From: Tsukamurella pseudospumae
Lineage (GTDB): Bacteria > Actinomycetota > Actinomycetes > Mycobacteriales > Mycobacteriaceae
DNA length: 64,000 bases
Reading direction: 5' to 3'
NCBI RefSeq assembly: GCF_001575205.1
Contig: NZ_LSRE01000002.1
Coordinates: 1 to 64,000, forward strand
The notes beneath the pieces were generated by a model. It saw only the letters and a program-made list of their open reading frames with translations. It did not search any database and was not told where the DNA came from. This document shows, piece by piece, positions 16,501 through 26,209 of the stretch. The translations under genes were made by a program, and so were the position numbers. The first letter of the stretch is position 1; every line of letters starts with the position of its first letter.

Positions 16501-16632
16501 TGGTGTGCCGCCTCGTGGAATGGGCGTGCGACCGCAGGAGGACGGGACGTCGACAGGCGGGCTCGTCGTCGTGCGTACGTGCGCCCGGACAGGCGGTCGC
16601 CGCCCGCTACGCACGAAAGGAACGGTCCACCT

Positions 16633-18921
16633 GTGACCGCACCGAACTTCACCCGCACCGTTCTCGGTGTTCCCCGCATCGGCCCCCGCCGCGAGCTCAA
16701 GCGCGCCATCGAGGGCTACTGGAAGGGCTCCGTGAGCCGCGCCGATCTCGAAACCACCGCCGCGGGCCTGCGGCGCGACGAGTGGGCCCGTCTGGCCGCC
16801 GCCGGACTGGATTCCGTGCCCACCAACACCTTCAGCTACTACGACCAGATCCTCGACACCGCCGAGCTGCTCGGCGCCTTGCCGCCCCGCGTTGCGGGCA
16901 TCGAGGACCGGCTCGACCGCTGTTTCGCCGCCGCGCGCGGCACCGCGGAGGTCACCCCGCTCGAGATGACGAAGTGGTTCGACACGAACTACCACTACCT
17001 CGTGCCCGAGATCGGTCCGGACACCGTCTTCTCGCTGCATTCGGAGAAGGTCCTCGACGACCTCGATGAGGCCCTCGCGCAGGGCGTTCCGGCGCGCCCT
17101 GTCGTGGTCGGCCCCATCACCTTCCTCGCGCTGTCCAAGGCCGTCGACGGTGCCGGCGACCCGCTGGCCCGCATCGACGAGTTGCTGCCGCTCTACCGCG
17201 ACCTGTTCGCGCGGCTCGCCACCGCGGGCGCGCAGTGGGTCCAGCTCGATGAGCCCGTGCTGGTCAGCGAGGCGGGCCTGGCCCTCGCCGACACCGCCGC
17301 GAAGGTCTACGGCGAGCTGGCGTCCGCCGTCGAGCGGCCGTCGATCGCGGTCGCCACCTACTTCGGCTCGCCGGGGCCCTCGCTCGCCGCGCTGGCAGGT
17401 ACCGGAGTCGAGGCGATCGCCGTCGACCTGGTGACCGATCCCGCCGTCGTCGAACTCGTCGCGGGGACGCCGGCACTGGCGGGCAAGCTGCTGCTCGCGG
17501 GCGTCGTCGACGGACGTAATGTCTGGCGCACGGACCTGGAGGCGGCGCTCGCCACCCTGGGAACGCTGTCCGGGTCCGCCGCGGCGTTGGCCGTGAGCAC
17601 GTCGTGCTCCCTGCTCCACGTCCCCTACACCGTCGCCGCCGAGACGGCACCCGAGCCCGCGGGCGCCGAGGGGGTGCGCGCCTGGCTGTCCTTCGCCGAG
17701 GAGAAGATCGGCGAGGTCGTCGTCCTGTCCCGTGCGCTCACCGAGGGCCGTCCCGTGGTGGCTGCCGAGTTCGCGGAGAGCGCCGCCGTGCGCGCCGCAC
17801 GCGAGGCCGACGCCCGCCTGAACGACGGTGCCGTCCGCGACCGGCTCGCCGCACTGCGCGCCGCGGGCACCGGCCGGGCCGCCGCCGCGGAACGCGCGGT
17901 CGCACAGCGGGACCGACTGGGTCTCCCGCTCCTGCCGACGACCACCATCGGCTCCTACCCACAGACCGGTGCGATCCGTGTCGCGCGCGCGGATCTGCGC
18001 GCCGGGCGCATCGACGAGGCGGAGTACGTGCGCCGCATGCAGGCGGAGATCGCCGACGTGGTGAAGCTGCAGGAGGATCTCGGCATCGACGTCCTCGTGC
18101 ACGGCGAGCCCGAGCGCAACGACATGGTGCAGTACTTCGCCGAGCGGCTCGAGGGCTTCCTCGCCACCGACAACGGCTGGGTGCAGTCCTACGGCACCCG
18201 CTGCGTGCGGCCTCCGATCCTGTACGGTGACGTGCGCCGCGCCGAGCCGATGACGGTCTCCTGGATCGCCTACGCGCAGACGCTGACCGAGCGGCCCGTC
18301 AAGGGCATGCTCACCGGCCCGGTCACGATCCTCGCGTGGTCCTTCGTGCGCGACGACCAGCCGCTCGCCGACTCCGCCGATCAGGTGGCGTTGGCCATCC
18401 GGGACGAGACGGTCGACCTCGAGCGGGCCGGCGTGAAGATCATCCAGGTGGACGAGCCCGCGTTGCGCGAGCTGCTGCCGCTGCGCGCCGCGGACCGTCC
18501 GGCCTACCTGGACTGGGCCACGGGCTCGTTCCGGCTGTCGACCTCGGGCGTCGTGGACGACACCCAGATCCACACGCACCTGTGCTATTCGGAGTTCGGC
18601 GACGTGATCGGCGCCATCGCCGATCTCGACGCGGACGTCACCTCGATCGAGGCGGCCCGCTCGCGCATGGAGATCCTGGACGACCTCAACGAGGCGGGCT
18701 TCGCCAACCAGGTGGGCCCCGGCGTCTACGACATCCACTCGCCCCGCGTGCCCGCGCAGGACGAGGTCGAGGCCTCGCTGCGCGCGGCGCTGGAAGCCGT
18801 TCCCGCGGAGCGCCTCTGGGTGAATCCGGACTGCGGCCTCAAGACCCGCGGCACGGAGGAGACCGTGGCCTCGCTGCGGAACCTGGTCGCCGCGGCGAAG
18901 GCCGTCCGCGCGACGCTGTAG
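16633..18921 (+). CDS. metE: cobalamin-independent methionine synthase
   Basis: MetE moves a methyl group from methyltetrahydrofolate triglutamate to homocysteine. The 762-aa length is typical, and two homologous halves are visible. The zinc ligands are in the C-terminal half: H and C in [10 protein letters not shown], and the last Cys in [10 protein letters not shown]. The N-terminus [19 protein letters not shown] is also characteristic. The GTG at 16633 follows AAAGGAA. The frame remains open upstream into the riboswitch, but that part is leader RNA. Expression is predicted to fall when B12 is present, implying that the cell also has MetH. Confidence 0.95.
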   Translation: MTAPNFTRTVLGVPRIGPRRELKRAIEGYWKGSVSRADLETTAAGLRRDEWARLAAAGLDSVPTNTFSYYDQILDTAELLGALPPRVAGIEDRLDRCFAAARGTAEVTPLEMTKWFDTNYHYLVPEIGPDTVFSLHSEKVLDDLDEALAQGVPARPVVVGPITFLALSKAVDGAGDPLARIDELLPLYRDLFARLATAGAQWVQLDEPVLVSEAGLALADTAAKVYGELASAVERPSIAVATYFGSPGPSLAALAGTGVEAIAVDLVTDPAVVELVAGTPALAGKLLLAGVVDGRNVWRTDLEAALATLGTLSGSAAALAVSTSCSLLHVPYTVAAETAPEPAGAEGVRAWLSFAEEKIGEVVVLSRALTEGRPVVAAEFAESAAVRAAREADARLNDGAVRDRLAALRAAGTGRAAAAERAVAQRDRLGLPLLPTTTIGSYPQTGAIRVARADLRAGRIDEAEYVRRMQAEIADVVKLQEDLGIDVLVHGEPERNDMVQYFAERLEGFLATDNGWVQSYGTRCVRPPILYGDVRRAEPMTVSWIAYAQTLTERPVKGMLTGPVTILAWSFVRDDQPLADSADQVALAIRDETVDLERAGVKIIQVDEPALRELLPLRAADRPAYLDWATGSFRLSTSGVVDDTQIHTHLCYSEFGDVIGAIADLDADVTSIEAARSRMEILDDLNEAGFANQVGPGVYDIHSPRVPAQDEVEASLRAALEAVPAERLWVNPDCGLKTRGTEETVASLRNLVAAAKAVRATL

Positions 18922-18939
18922 TCCGGCGCTCGACGACGA

Positions 18940-18969
18940 GGGCCCGGCCGCGCGAACGCGGCCGGGCCC
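18940..18969. terminator. strong hairpin terminator between metE and pyc (bidirectional)
   Basis: GGGCCCGGCCGCG (18940-18952) and its exact reverse complement (18957-18969) flank a CGAA loop: a perfect 13-bp stem. It lies between two convergent genes, so it can end both transcripts. Only a short CTT follows, so it is a GC-rich terminator without a real U-tract. Confidence 0.85.
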
Positions 18970-18989
18970 CTTGGTCTCTCCGGTGGCTC

Positions 18990-21900
18990 CTAGGCGTCGA
19001 TGACGGCGACGAGATCGCCACCGTCGACCTGGGTGGGCCCGGCGAGGGCGACGCGGCTGACGGTGCCCGCGACGGGGGCCGTGATCGCGGCCTCCATCTT
19101 CATCGCCTCGATCGTGGCGATCTGATCGCCCACCTCCACCGTGGAGCCCGCGTGCACCGTCGGGGTGACGACGCCCGCGAAGGGCGCGGGGATGTGCCCG
19201 GGGTTGCTCTTGTCGGCGCGCTCCGCGGCGGGTACGTCCGCCTGAACGGCTCGGTCCCGCACGGAGACGGTGCGCAGCTGCCCGTTGAGGGTGCAGACCA
19301 GCGTGCGGTTGCCGTGCTCGTCCGGTTCACCGACGCCTTCGAGCTTGATGAGCAGTTCGACGCCGGTGGCGAGCTGGACGCGGTGCTCCTCGCCCTGCCG
19401 TAGCCCGTAGAGGAACTGGTTGGTCGAGAGCTTGGAGACATCGCCGAATTCGGCGAGGTGCTCGGTGAACTCGCGCATCGGCCCGGGGAACAGGAGCCGG
19501 CTCAGGGACGCCCGGCGCTGTTCCGAGGTGCCCTCGAGTTCGGTGGCCTCGTCGGCGGGGACGTCGCTGACCGGTGCGGCTTCGGCGCGGCCCTCGAGGG
19601 CGCGGGTGCGCAGCGGTTCGGGCCAGCCTCCGGGCGGGGTGCCGAGCTCGCCGCGGAGGAAGCCGATCACCGAGTCGGGGATGTCGTACTTGCCGGGGTC
19701 GGCGGCGAACTCGTCGGCGGAGACGCCGGTACCGACGAGGGCGAGGGCGAGATCGCCCACGACCTTCGACGACGGAGTGACCTTGACCAGCCGGCCGAGC
19801 ATGCGGTCGGCCGAGGCGTAGGCGTTCTCGATGTCCTCGAATCGCTCGGCCAGGCCCAGCGCTCCGGCCTGCTGCCGCAGGTTCGACAGCTGCCCGCCGG
19901 GGATCTCGTGGTGGTAGACCCGCCCGGTGGGGGCCTTGAGTCCGGACTCGAACGGCGCGTACGCGCCCCGCACCGCCTCCCAGTAGGGCTCGAGCGCGCA
20001 GACCGCGTCGAGATCGATCCCCGTGTCCCGGTCGGTGTGTGCGGTGGCGGCGACGATAGAGGACAGCGAGGGCTGGCTCGTCGTCCCCGACAGCGGGGCG
20101 GCGGCACCGTCGACGGCGTCCGCGCCGGCCTGCCAGGCGGCGAGGTAGGTGGCCAGCTGCCCGCCGGGGGTGTCGTGGGTGTGCACGTGCACGGGGAGGT
20201 CGAACTCCTTGCGCAGCGCCGTGACCAGCTTCGTGGCGGCCGCGGGCCGCAGCAGGCCGGCCATGTCCTTGATGGCCAGGACGTGCGCGCCCGCCTTGAC
20301 GATCTTCTCCGCGACACCCAGGTAGTAGTCGAGGGTGTAGAGGCTCTCGCCCGGGTTCGCGAGGTCGCCGGTGTAGGAGAGGGCGCCCTCCGCGATGGCC
20401 CTGTCCGTGGCGAGCACGGCCTCGATCGCGGGTCGCATCTGCTCGACGTCGTTGAGCGCGTCGAAGATCCGGAAGATGTCCACACCCGTGGCGGCGGCCT
20501 CGGCGACGAACGAGTCCGTCACCTGTTGCGGGTACGGGGTGTAGCCCACGGTGTTACGGCCGCGCAGCAGCATCTGCAGGCAGATGTTGGGCATGGCCTC
20601 CCGCAGCGTGGCCAGCCGCTCCCACGGGTCCTCGTGCAGGAACCGCAGCGCCACATCGTAGGTGGCGCCGCCCCATGCCTCGACGGAGAGCAGCTGCGGC
20701 ATCATCCGTGACTCGTACGGGGCGATCGTCGCCAGCGCCGAGGTCCGCACACGTGTCGCCAGCAGTGACTGGTGCGCATCGCGGAAGGTCGTGTCGGTGA
20801 CCGCGAGCGCGGTCTGCGCGCGCAGGTCCGCGGCGAACCCGGCGGGGCCGAGCTTCGTCAGGCGCTGCTTCGAGCCGTCCGGTGCCGGGGCGGTCAGGTC
20901 GATCGCGGGGACCTTGTCGGAGGCGTACACCTTGGTCGGGCGGGTGCCGTGCGGCTTGTTGACGGTGACGTCCGCCAGGTAGCGCAGGATCTTGCTCGCC
21001 GTGTCCGAGGAGCCCCGCGCGGTGAGGAGCTCCGGGCGCTGCTCGATGAAGGAGGTGGTGACCTCGCCCGCCACGAACGCGGGATCGGCCAGGACCGCCT
21101 GCAGGTACGGGATGTTCGTCGCCACGCCCCGAATGCGGAACTCCGCCAACGCCCGCCGGGCGCGGACGATGGCCGTGGCCCGGTCCCTGCCGCGAGTGGT
21201 CAGCTTGACCAGCATCGAATCGAAGTGCGGGCTGATCTCCGCGCCGACGGAGGTGCCACCGTCGAGGCGGATGCCCGCGCCGCCCGGCGTCCGGTACGCC
21301 GACACCCGGCCGGTGTCCGGGCGGAAGCCGTCCGTCGGGTCCTCCGTCGTGATGCGGCACTGCAGCGCGGCCCCGTTGAGGCGGATCGCATCCTGCGTCA
21401 GCCCCAGCTCGGGCAACGTGGAACCCGAGGCGACCTTGAGCTGTGCGGCCACCAGGTCGACGTCGGTGACCTCCTCGGTCACGGTGTGCTCCACCTGGAT
21501 CCGCGGGTTCATCTCGATGAACACGTGCCGGCCCTGCGGGTCGACGAGGAACTCGACGGTGCCCGCGCACGAGTAGCCGATCTGCGTGGCGAAGTTCACG
21601 GCGTCCGTGCACAGGCGTGTGCGCAGCTCCTCCGAGATGTTCGGCGCCGGCGCCATCTCGATGACCTTCTGGTGCCGGCGCTGCAGCGAGCAGTCCCGCT
21701 CGAACAGATGGATCACGTTGCCCGCGGTGTCGGCCAGGATCTGGACCTCGATGTGCCGCGGGTCGATCACCGCCTCCTCGAGGAACACCGTCGGATCGCC
21801 GAACGCCGATTCCGCTTCCCGCGAGGCGATCTCGATCGCGTCGCGCAGGTCCTCGATCACGGCGACGCGGCGCATGCCGCGCCCGCCGCCACCCGCGACC

Positions 21901-22376
21901 GCCTTGACGAAGACGGGGAAGTGCATGTCCTGCGCGGCGCGGAGCAGCTCGTCGACGTCCGAGGACGGCGCCGTCGAGGTCAGGACCGGCAGGCCCGCCT
22001 CGCGGGCCGCGGCGATCGCCCGGGCCTTGTTGCCGGTCAGTTCCAGCACCTCGGTCGGCGGACCCACGAACGTGATGCCGTTCTCCGCGCAGGCCGAGGC
22101 CAGGTCCGGGTTCTCCGACAGGAATCCGTATCCCGGGTAGACCGCGTCGGCACCGGCCTGCTTCGCGATCCGGATGATCTCGTCGACACTGAGGTACGCC
22201 CGGACGGGATGCCCCTCCGAACCGATCTGATACGCCTCGTCGGCCTTCTGCCGGTGCGGGGAGTTGCGGTCCTCGTACGGGTACACGGCGACGGTTCGCG
22301 CGCCGCTCTCCACCGCTGCGCGGAATCCGCGGATCGCGATCTCGCCTCGGTTGGCTACCAGGACTTTCTTGAACAT
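18990..22376 (-). CDS. pyc: pyruvate carboxylase
   Basis: Pyc makes oxaloacetate from pyruvate, bicarbonate and ATP. The 1128-aa protein has the full order: biotin carboxylase (KVLVANRGEIAIRGFRAA start, the GGGGRGMRRV ATP loop near 165), carboxyltransferase (DTTFRDAHQSLLATRVRT near 560), and a C-terminal biotinyl domain with E-A-M-K-M, where the Lys near 1093 carries biotin. The ATG at 22376 is preferred because GGTGGAG lies 7 nt ahead; the GTG at 22382 is too close to it. It lies just downstream of prpDBC, behind a hairpin. Confidence 0.95.
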   Translation of the reverse strand: MFKKVLVANRGEIAIRGFRAAVESGARTVAVYPYEDRNSPHRQKADEAYQIGSEGHPVRAYLSVDEIIRIAKQAGADAVYPGYGFLSENPDLASACAENGITFVGPPTEVLELTGNKARAIAAAREAGLPVLTSTAPSSDVDELLRAAQDMHFPVFVKAVAGGGGRGMRRVAVIEDLRDAIEIASREAESAFGDPTVFLEEAVIDPRHIEVQILADTAGNVIHLFERDCSLQRRHQKVIEMAPAPNISEELRTRLCTDAVNFATQIGYSCAGTVEFLVDPQGRHVFIEMNPRIQVEHTVTEEVTDVDLVAAQLKVASGSTLPELGLTQDAIRLNGAALQCRITTEDPTDGFRPDTGRVSAYRTPGGAGIRLDGGTSVGAEISPHFDSMLVKLTTRGRDRATAIVRARRALAEFRIRGVATNIPYLQAVLADPAFVAGEVTTSFIEQRPELLTARGSSDTASKILRYLADVTVNKPHGTRPTKVYASDKVPAIDLTAPAPDGSKQRLTKLGPAGFAADLRAQTALAVTDTTFRDAHQSLLATRVRTSALATIAPYESRMMPQLLSVEAWGGATYDVALRFLHEDPWERLATLREAMPNICLQMLLRGRNTVGYTPYPQQVTDSFVAEAAATGVDIFRIFDALNDVEQMRPAIEAVLATDRAIAEGALSYTGDLANPGESLYTLDYYLGVAEKIVKAGAHVLAIKDMAGLLRPAAATKLVTALRKEFDLPVHVHTHDTPGGQLATYLAAWQAGADAVDGAAAPLSGTTSQPSLSSIVAATAHTDRDTGIDLDAVCALEPYWEAVRGAYAPFESGLKAPTGRVYHHEIPGGQLSNLRQQAGALGLAERFEDIENAYASADRMLGRLVKVTPSSKVVGDLALALVGTGVSADEFAADPGKYDIPDSVIGFLRGELGTPPGGWPEPLRTRALEGRAEAAPVSDVPADEATELEGTSEQRRASLSRLLFPGPMREFTEHLAEFGDVSKLSTNQFLYGLRQGEEHRVQLATGVELLIKLEGVGEPDEHGNRTLVCTLNGQLRTVSVRDRAVQADVPAAERADKSNPGHIPAPFAGVVTPTVHAGSTVEVGDQIATIEAMKMEAAITAPVAGTVSRVALAGPTQVDGGDLVAVIDA

Positions 22377-22422
22377 GTTCACGCTCCACCGGTCTTCGTG
22401 GGACTTCGACGTCTTACCTCAA

Positions 22423-22446
22423 CGCCCGGGGCGATGGCCCCGGGCG
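22423..22446 (-). terminator. hairpin terminator after prpC
   Basis: CGCCCGGGGC (22423-22432) and GCCCCGGGCG (22437-22446) form a perfect 10-bp stem with a GATG loop between the end of prpC and the start of pyc. It probably ends the prpDBC message and separates it from pyc. Confidence 0.75.
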
Positions 22447-22470
22447 CTGTCGTACTCGATGATATGGGGC

Positions 22471-23625
22471 CTACGCCACCACCGGGCGCTGTTCCACCCC
22501 CACGTACTCGCTGAGCGGCCGGATGAGTGCGTTGGCCTCGGTCTGCTCGATGATGTGGGCCGTCCAGCCGGTGATCCGTGCCATCACGAAGATCGGTGTG
22601 AAGACCTCCGTGTCGAATCCCAGCAGGTGATACGCGGGCCCCGTCGGGAAGTCGAGGTTGGGCTTGATGCCCGTCGCATCGACCATCGTCTTCTCGAGGA
22701 TGTCGTACATCTCGACGAAGCGAGCGCCGTCGGTCCGGTTCGCGATCTCGAGGAACGACTGCTTCATCGTGGGGACGCGCGAGTCGCCGTTCTTGTACAC
22801 GCGATGCCCGAAGCCCATCACCTTCTCCTTGCGCTCGAGCTTGCCGCGCATCCAGGATTCGGCGGCGCAGGGATCGCCGATCTCCTCCATGTCGTGCATG
22901 ACGGCCTCGTTCGCGCCGCCGTGCAGCGGACCCTTCAGCGCGCCGATGGCGGCGGTGACGGCGCTGTAGATGTCCGACATGGTGGACGTGACAACCCGGG
23001 CAGCGAAGGTCGAGGCGTTGAAGCTGTGCTCCGCATAGAGGATCAGCGAGACCTCGAAGGCCTTCACCAGCGCCGGCTCGGGGACCTCGCCGAAGCACAT
23101 GTTCAGGAAGTTCGCCGCGAAGCCGAGCGTGTGGTCCGGCGCGATCGGCTCCAGGCCGCGTCGGCGCCGCTGATCCGCCGCGACGACCGTCGGGAGGACT
23201 GCGAGCAGGCGCAGCCCCTTGGCCTGGAGCGCGACGGGATCGCGGTTCCACTCGTCGGTGTCCTCTGCGCCGAGGTAGCTCACCGCAGTGCGGACGACGT
23301 CCATCGGATGGCAGGTCTCGGGGATCCGCGCCACCAGGCTCAGCAGCGACCGGTCGGCGCGGCGCGCCGCACGCTCCCGCTGCGTGAAGAGCGAGAGCTG
23401 CGCGTCGGTCGGGAGCTCGCCGTTCCACAGCAGGTAGGCCACCTGCTCGAAACCGCAGTGCTCGGCGAGGTCCTGCACCGCGTAGCCGCGATAGGTCAGG
23501 GAGTTGGTCTCCGGCACGACCTTCGAGACCGCCGTCGTATCGACGACGACGCCGGCGAGGCCCTTGCGGATGTCCGGCGGGCTGGAGGCCGAAGGCCGAC
23601 CGGGGGAGGTTGCAGGTGTCATCAC
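22471..23625 (-). CDS. prpC: 2-methylcitrate synthase (citrate synthase family)
   Basis: PrpC condenses propionyl-CoA with oxaloacetate to 2-methylcitrate. The 384-aa protein has the short, type II-like citrate synthase pattern: LTYRGYAVQDLAEHCGFEQVAYLLW, the active-site His in LKGPLHGGANEAV and the second in MGFGHRVYKNGDSR, and Asp in NLDFPTGPAYHLLG. The location in the prpDBC operon argues for methylcitrate rather than citrate as product. Its GTG/ATG start overlaps the prpB stop (GTGA). Confidence 0.92.
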   Translation of the reverse strand: MMTPATSPGRPSASSPPDIRKGLAGVVVDTTAVSKVVPETNSLTYRGYAVQDLAEHCGFEQVAYLLWNGELPTDAQLSLFTQRERAARRADRSLLSLVARIPETCHPMDVVRTAVSYLGAEDTDEWNRDPVALQAKGLRLLAVLPTVVAADQRRRRGLEPIAPDHTLGFAANFLNMCFGEVPEPALVKAFEVSLILYAEHSFNASTFAARVVTSTMSDIYSAVTAAIGALKGPLHGGANEAVMHDMEEIGDPCAAESWMRGKLERKEKVMGFGHRVYKNGDSRVPTMKQSFLEIANRTDGARFVEMYDILEKTMVDATGIKPNLDFPTGPAYHLLGFDTEVFTPIFVMARITGWTAHIIEQTEANALIRPLSEYVGVEQRPVVA

Positions 23626-24557
23626 TGGTTTCCCTTCAGCTGGAAGTCGAAGATGCCGGAATCGAAGTCGTTGTAGCGCTCGTACTGCAGGAGCTCGTAC
23701 AGGCGGCTGCGGTGCTGCATCCGGTAGAGGAGTTCCTTCTGGGTGCCCTGGGCTGCGATCTCGCGCAGGCCATCTTCAGCGGCGAACATCGCCAGGCGCA
23801 ATGTGGTGACCGGGTAGATCACCGCGTTGTAGCCGATGGACTCGAGGGTGCCGGCGTCGATGAGGTCGGACTTGCCGAACTCGGTCATGTTGGCCAGCAA
23901 CGGGATGTCGACGGCCGCACGGAAGCGCTCGAAATCGGCTGTGGTGTAGAGGGCCTCGGTGAAGATCAGGTCCGCGCCCGCGCCCGCGTAGGCCTTCGCC
24001 CGCTCGACGGCCGCGTCGATGCCCTCGATGCCCGCGGCATCGGTGCGTGCGCAGATCACGAAGTCCTGGTCCCGGCGGGCCGCGACCGCCGCACGGATGC
24101 GGCGGACGGCCTCGTCCGTCGGAACCACGGCCTTGCCGTCGAGGTGGCCGCACCGCTTCGGATTCACCTGGTCCTCCAGGTGCAGGCCGGCGAGGCCCGC
24201 GTCCTCGAGAACGGTGACGGTGCGGGCCGCGCTCATCGGCTCGCCGAAGCCGGTGTCGGCGTCGACGAGGGTGGGCAGCTCGGTGACGCGGGCGATCTGC
24301 TGGGCCCGCATCGCGACCTCGGTGAGCGTGGTGAGGCCGATGTCGGGCAGGGCGAGGTCGGCGGCGACCACGGCGCCGGAGACGTACACGCCCTCGAATC
24401 CGATCTCCTGGATCAGCCTGGCGGTCAGCGGATTGAAGGCGCCGGGCAGCCGCGCGATGCGGTCCGACGCCAGTGCGGCGCGGAAGGCCCTGCGCTTGTC
24501 GCTCGCCGAGGCTCGGGCGGTGAGCAGGCCACCGACGCCGGTGTCGCCGCCGCTCAT
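23622..24557 (-). CDS. prpB: 2-methylisocitrate lyase
   Basis: PrpB splits 2-methylisocitrate into pyruvate and succinate, closing the methylcitrate cycle. The 311-aa protein belongs to the ICL/PEPM superfamily: the catalytic loop K-R-C-G-H-L-D-G-K near 134-142, the metal-binding VDADTGFG near 97, and DLIFTEAL. The ATG at 24557 is fixed by the TGATG overlap with the prpD stop. M. tuberculosis lacks prpB and uses isocitrate lyase for this step, so its presence is a useful difference. Confidence 0.93.
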   Translation of the reverse strand: MSGGDTGVGGLLTARASASDKRRAFRAALASDRIARLPGAFNPLTARLIQEIGFEGVYVSGAVVAADLALPDIGLTTLTEVAMRAQQIARVTELPTLVDADTGFGEPMSAARTVTVLEDAGLAGLHLEDQVNPKRCGHLDGKAVVPTDEAVRRIRAAVAARRDQDFVICARTDAAGIEGIDAAVERAKAYAGAGADLIFTEALYTTADFERFRAAVDIPLLANMTEFGKSDLIDAGTLESIGYNAVIYPVTTLRLAMFAAEDGLREIAAQGTQKELLYRMQHRSRLYELLQYERYNDFDSGIFDFQLKGNQ

Positions 24558-26059
24558 CAGAAGAGCCCCGGGTTCAGCTTCGGGGTGCGGGCGAGCACCT
24601 CGTCGGAGACGGTGAACGTCAGCTGGTCGAGCTCGCCGGCCCCGAGGGACGGGGTGCGCTGCGCGGAGTCGAGGAAGCGGTCCTGCTCGGCCTTCTCGAT
24701 GACGCCGTCGGCGAGGATGCGGAACTTCTCGATGTACTGTTCGCGAGCGAAGGGCCGCGCGCCCAGCGGGTGCGCATCGGCCACGGCCAGCTCGTCGACG
24801 ATGATCGCGCCGTTCTTCAAGGTGATCTCGGCGCGGGCGCCGAAGGCCTTCTCGTCGGGGTCGGTCGAGTGGTACCGGCGGGTCCACTCGGGATCCTCGG
24901 CGGTGGAGATCTTGTTCCACAGCTCGACGGTGTCGGGCCGCTGCGCGCGCTCGGGGGCGTAGGACCGCTCGTGGTGCCAGCCGCCGTCCTGCAGAGCGAC
25001 GGCGAAGATGTACATCACCGAGTGGTCGAGCGTCTCGCGCGACGCGTGCGGGTCGAACTTCTGCGGGTCGTTCGAGCCGGTGCCGATCACGTAGTGGGTG
25101 TGATGGCTGGTGTGCAGCACGATCTTCTCGATCTGCTCGAGATCGCCCACGCGCTCACGCATCCGGCGCGCGAGGTCGATCGGCGCCTGGCTCTGGTACT
25201 CCGCGGAGTGCTCCTTGGTGTACGAGTCCAGGATGGCGCGCTTGGCCTCGCCGGCGCCGGGCAGCGGCACCTCGTAGACGGCCTCGGGGCCGCCGAGCAG
25301 CCACGCGATCACGCCGTCCTCGCCCTCCCAGATCGGCGACGGTGCGCCCTCACCGCGCATCGCACGGTCGACGGACTCGACCGCCATCTTGCCCGCGAAC
25401 GACGGGGCGTAGGCCTTCCAGCTGGAGATCTCGCCCTTGCGCGACTGCCGAGTGGCGGTGGTGGTGTGCAGCGCCTGTCCGACGGCCTGGTAGACCGTGT
25501 CGGTCGGCAGTCCGAGCAGGGTGCCGATGCCGGCGGCGGCCGAGGGACCGAGGTGTGCGACGTGGTCGATCTTGTGCTCGTGCAGGCAGATCGCGCGCAC
25601 CAGGTCGATCTGGATCTCGTAGCCGGTGGCCAGGCCGCGGATCAGGTCGGCGCCGGTCGAGCCCCTGTGCTGGGCGGCGGCGAGGATCGGCGGGATGTTG
25701 TCGCCGGGATGGCTGTACTCGGCCGCGAGGAAGGTGTCGTGGAAGTCGAGCTCGCGGACGGCGGTGCCGTTGGCCCACGCCGCCCACTCGGGGGAGAACC
25801 GGCCGGGGACGCCGAAGACGGTGGCACCGGGCCCGTAGGGGTGGGCGAGCGCCTGCGCCCGAGCATTGGCGACGGGGCGGCGCGTGACGGACGCGGCGGC
25901 GACCGAGGCGTTGTCGATGATCCGGTTGATCACCATCTCGGCGGTGTCGTCCGGCACGGCGACGGGGTCGGCGGCGACCTCCGCGATCTTCCAGGCGAGG
26001 TGCTCCTCGCGGGGGAAGGACTCGGCTGAGCGGCGGGTGCGCACGGTGTGCGTCTGCAC
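24557..26059 (-). CDS. prpD: 2-methylcitrate dehydratase
   Basis: PrpD dehydrates 2-methylcitrate to 2-methyl-cis-aconitate. The 500-aa protein shows the MmgE/PrpD family pattern: [27 protein letters not shown], the [15 protein letters not shown] segment, and [13 protein letters not shown] in the C-terminal half. The GTG at 26059 follows AGAGGAG at 7 nt and is preferred to the upstream GTG at 26098, which has no such site. It is the first gene of prpDBC and is divergent from the PrpR-type regulator gene. Confidence 0.92.
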   Translation of the reverse strand: MQTHTVRTRRSAESFPREEHLAWKIAEVAADPVAVPDDTAEMVINRIIDNASVAAASVTRRPVANARAQALAHPYGPGATVFGVPGRFSPEWAAWANGTAVRELDFHDTFLAAEYSHPGDNIPPILAAAQHRGSTGADLIRGLATGYEIQIDLVRAICLHEHKIDHVAHLGPSAAAGIGTLLGLPTDTVYQAVGQALHTTTATRQSRKGEISSWKAYAPSFAGKMAVESVDRAMRGEGAPSPIWEGEDGVIAWLLGGPEAVYEVPLPGAGEAKRAILDSYTKEHSAEYQSQAPIDLARRMRERVGDLEQIEKIVLHTSHHTHYVIGTGSNDPQKFDPHASRETLDHSVMYIFAVALQDGGWHHERSYAPERAQRPDTVELWNKISTAEDPEWTRRYHSTDPDEKAFGARAEITLKNGAIIVDELAVADAHPLGARPFAREQYIEKFRILADGVIEKAEQDRFLDSAQRTPSLGAGELDQLTFTVSDEVLARTPKLNPGLF

Positions 26060-26130
26060 GATGGGCTCCTCTGGGAAGGGAACGGGGGATCGATTCACAC
26101 GCTATGCATCGACATGGCGACGCGAAACCG

Positions 26131-26176
26131 CTTGCAGATGTGGATCTCTGCGAAGCCGGATCCGAGACTTTGCGAA
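26131..26176. promoter_or_regulatory. PrpR/RamB-like sites between prpD and prpR
   Basis: Three words resemble the TTTGCAAA core bound by mycobacterial PrpR and RamB: CTTGCAGA (26131-26138), TCTGCGAA (26147-26154) and TTTGCGAA (26169-26176). They lie between the divergent prpD and regulator genes. The third matches 7 of 8 positions. Confidence 0.5.
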
Positions 26177-26209
26177 GATTGTGGAAATCGTCGGTGCTAG
26201 ATTTCCTCC

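Noticed and set aside
16321-16632. N-terminal extension of metE into the leader
   Set aside because: The stretch is the cobalamin riboswitch. MetE length and N-terminal homology both support the GTG at 16633.
15952-18738. 928-codon minus-strand frame opposite metE
   Set aside because: A shadow of the high-GC metE gene: composition rich in Arg, Gly, His and Val, no family pattern, and it runs through the B12 riboswitch on the wrong strand.
20554-22389. 611-codon minus-strand frame over the pyc 5' half
   Set aside because: Alternative-frame shadow of pyc on the same strand. The correct frame shows the biotin carboxylase motifs.
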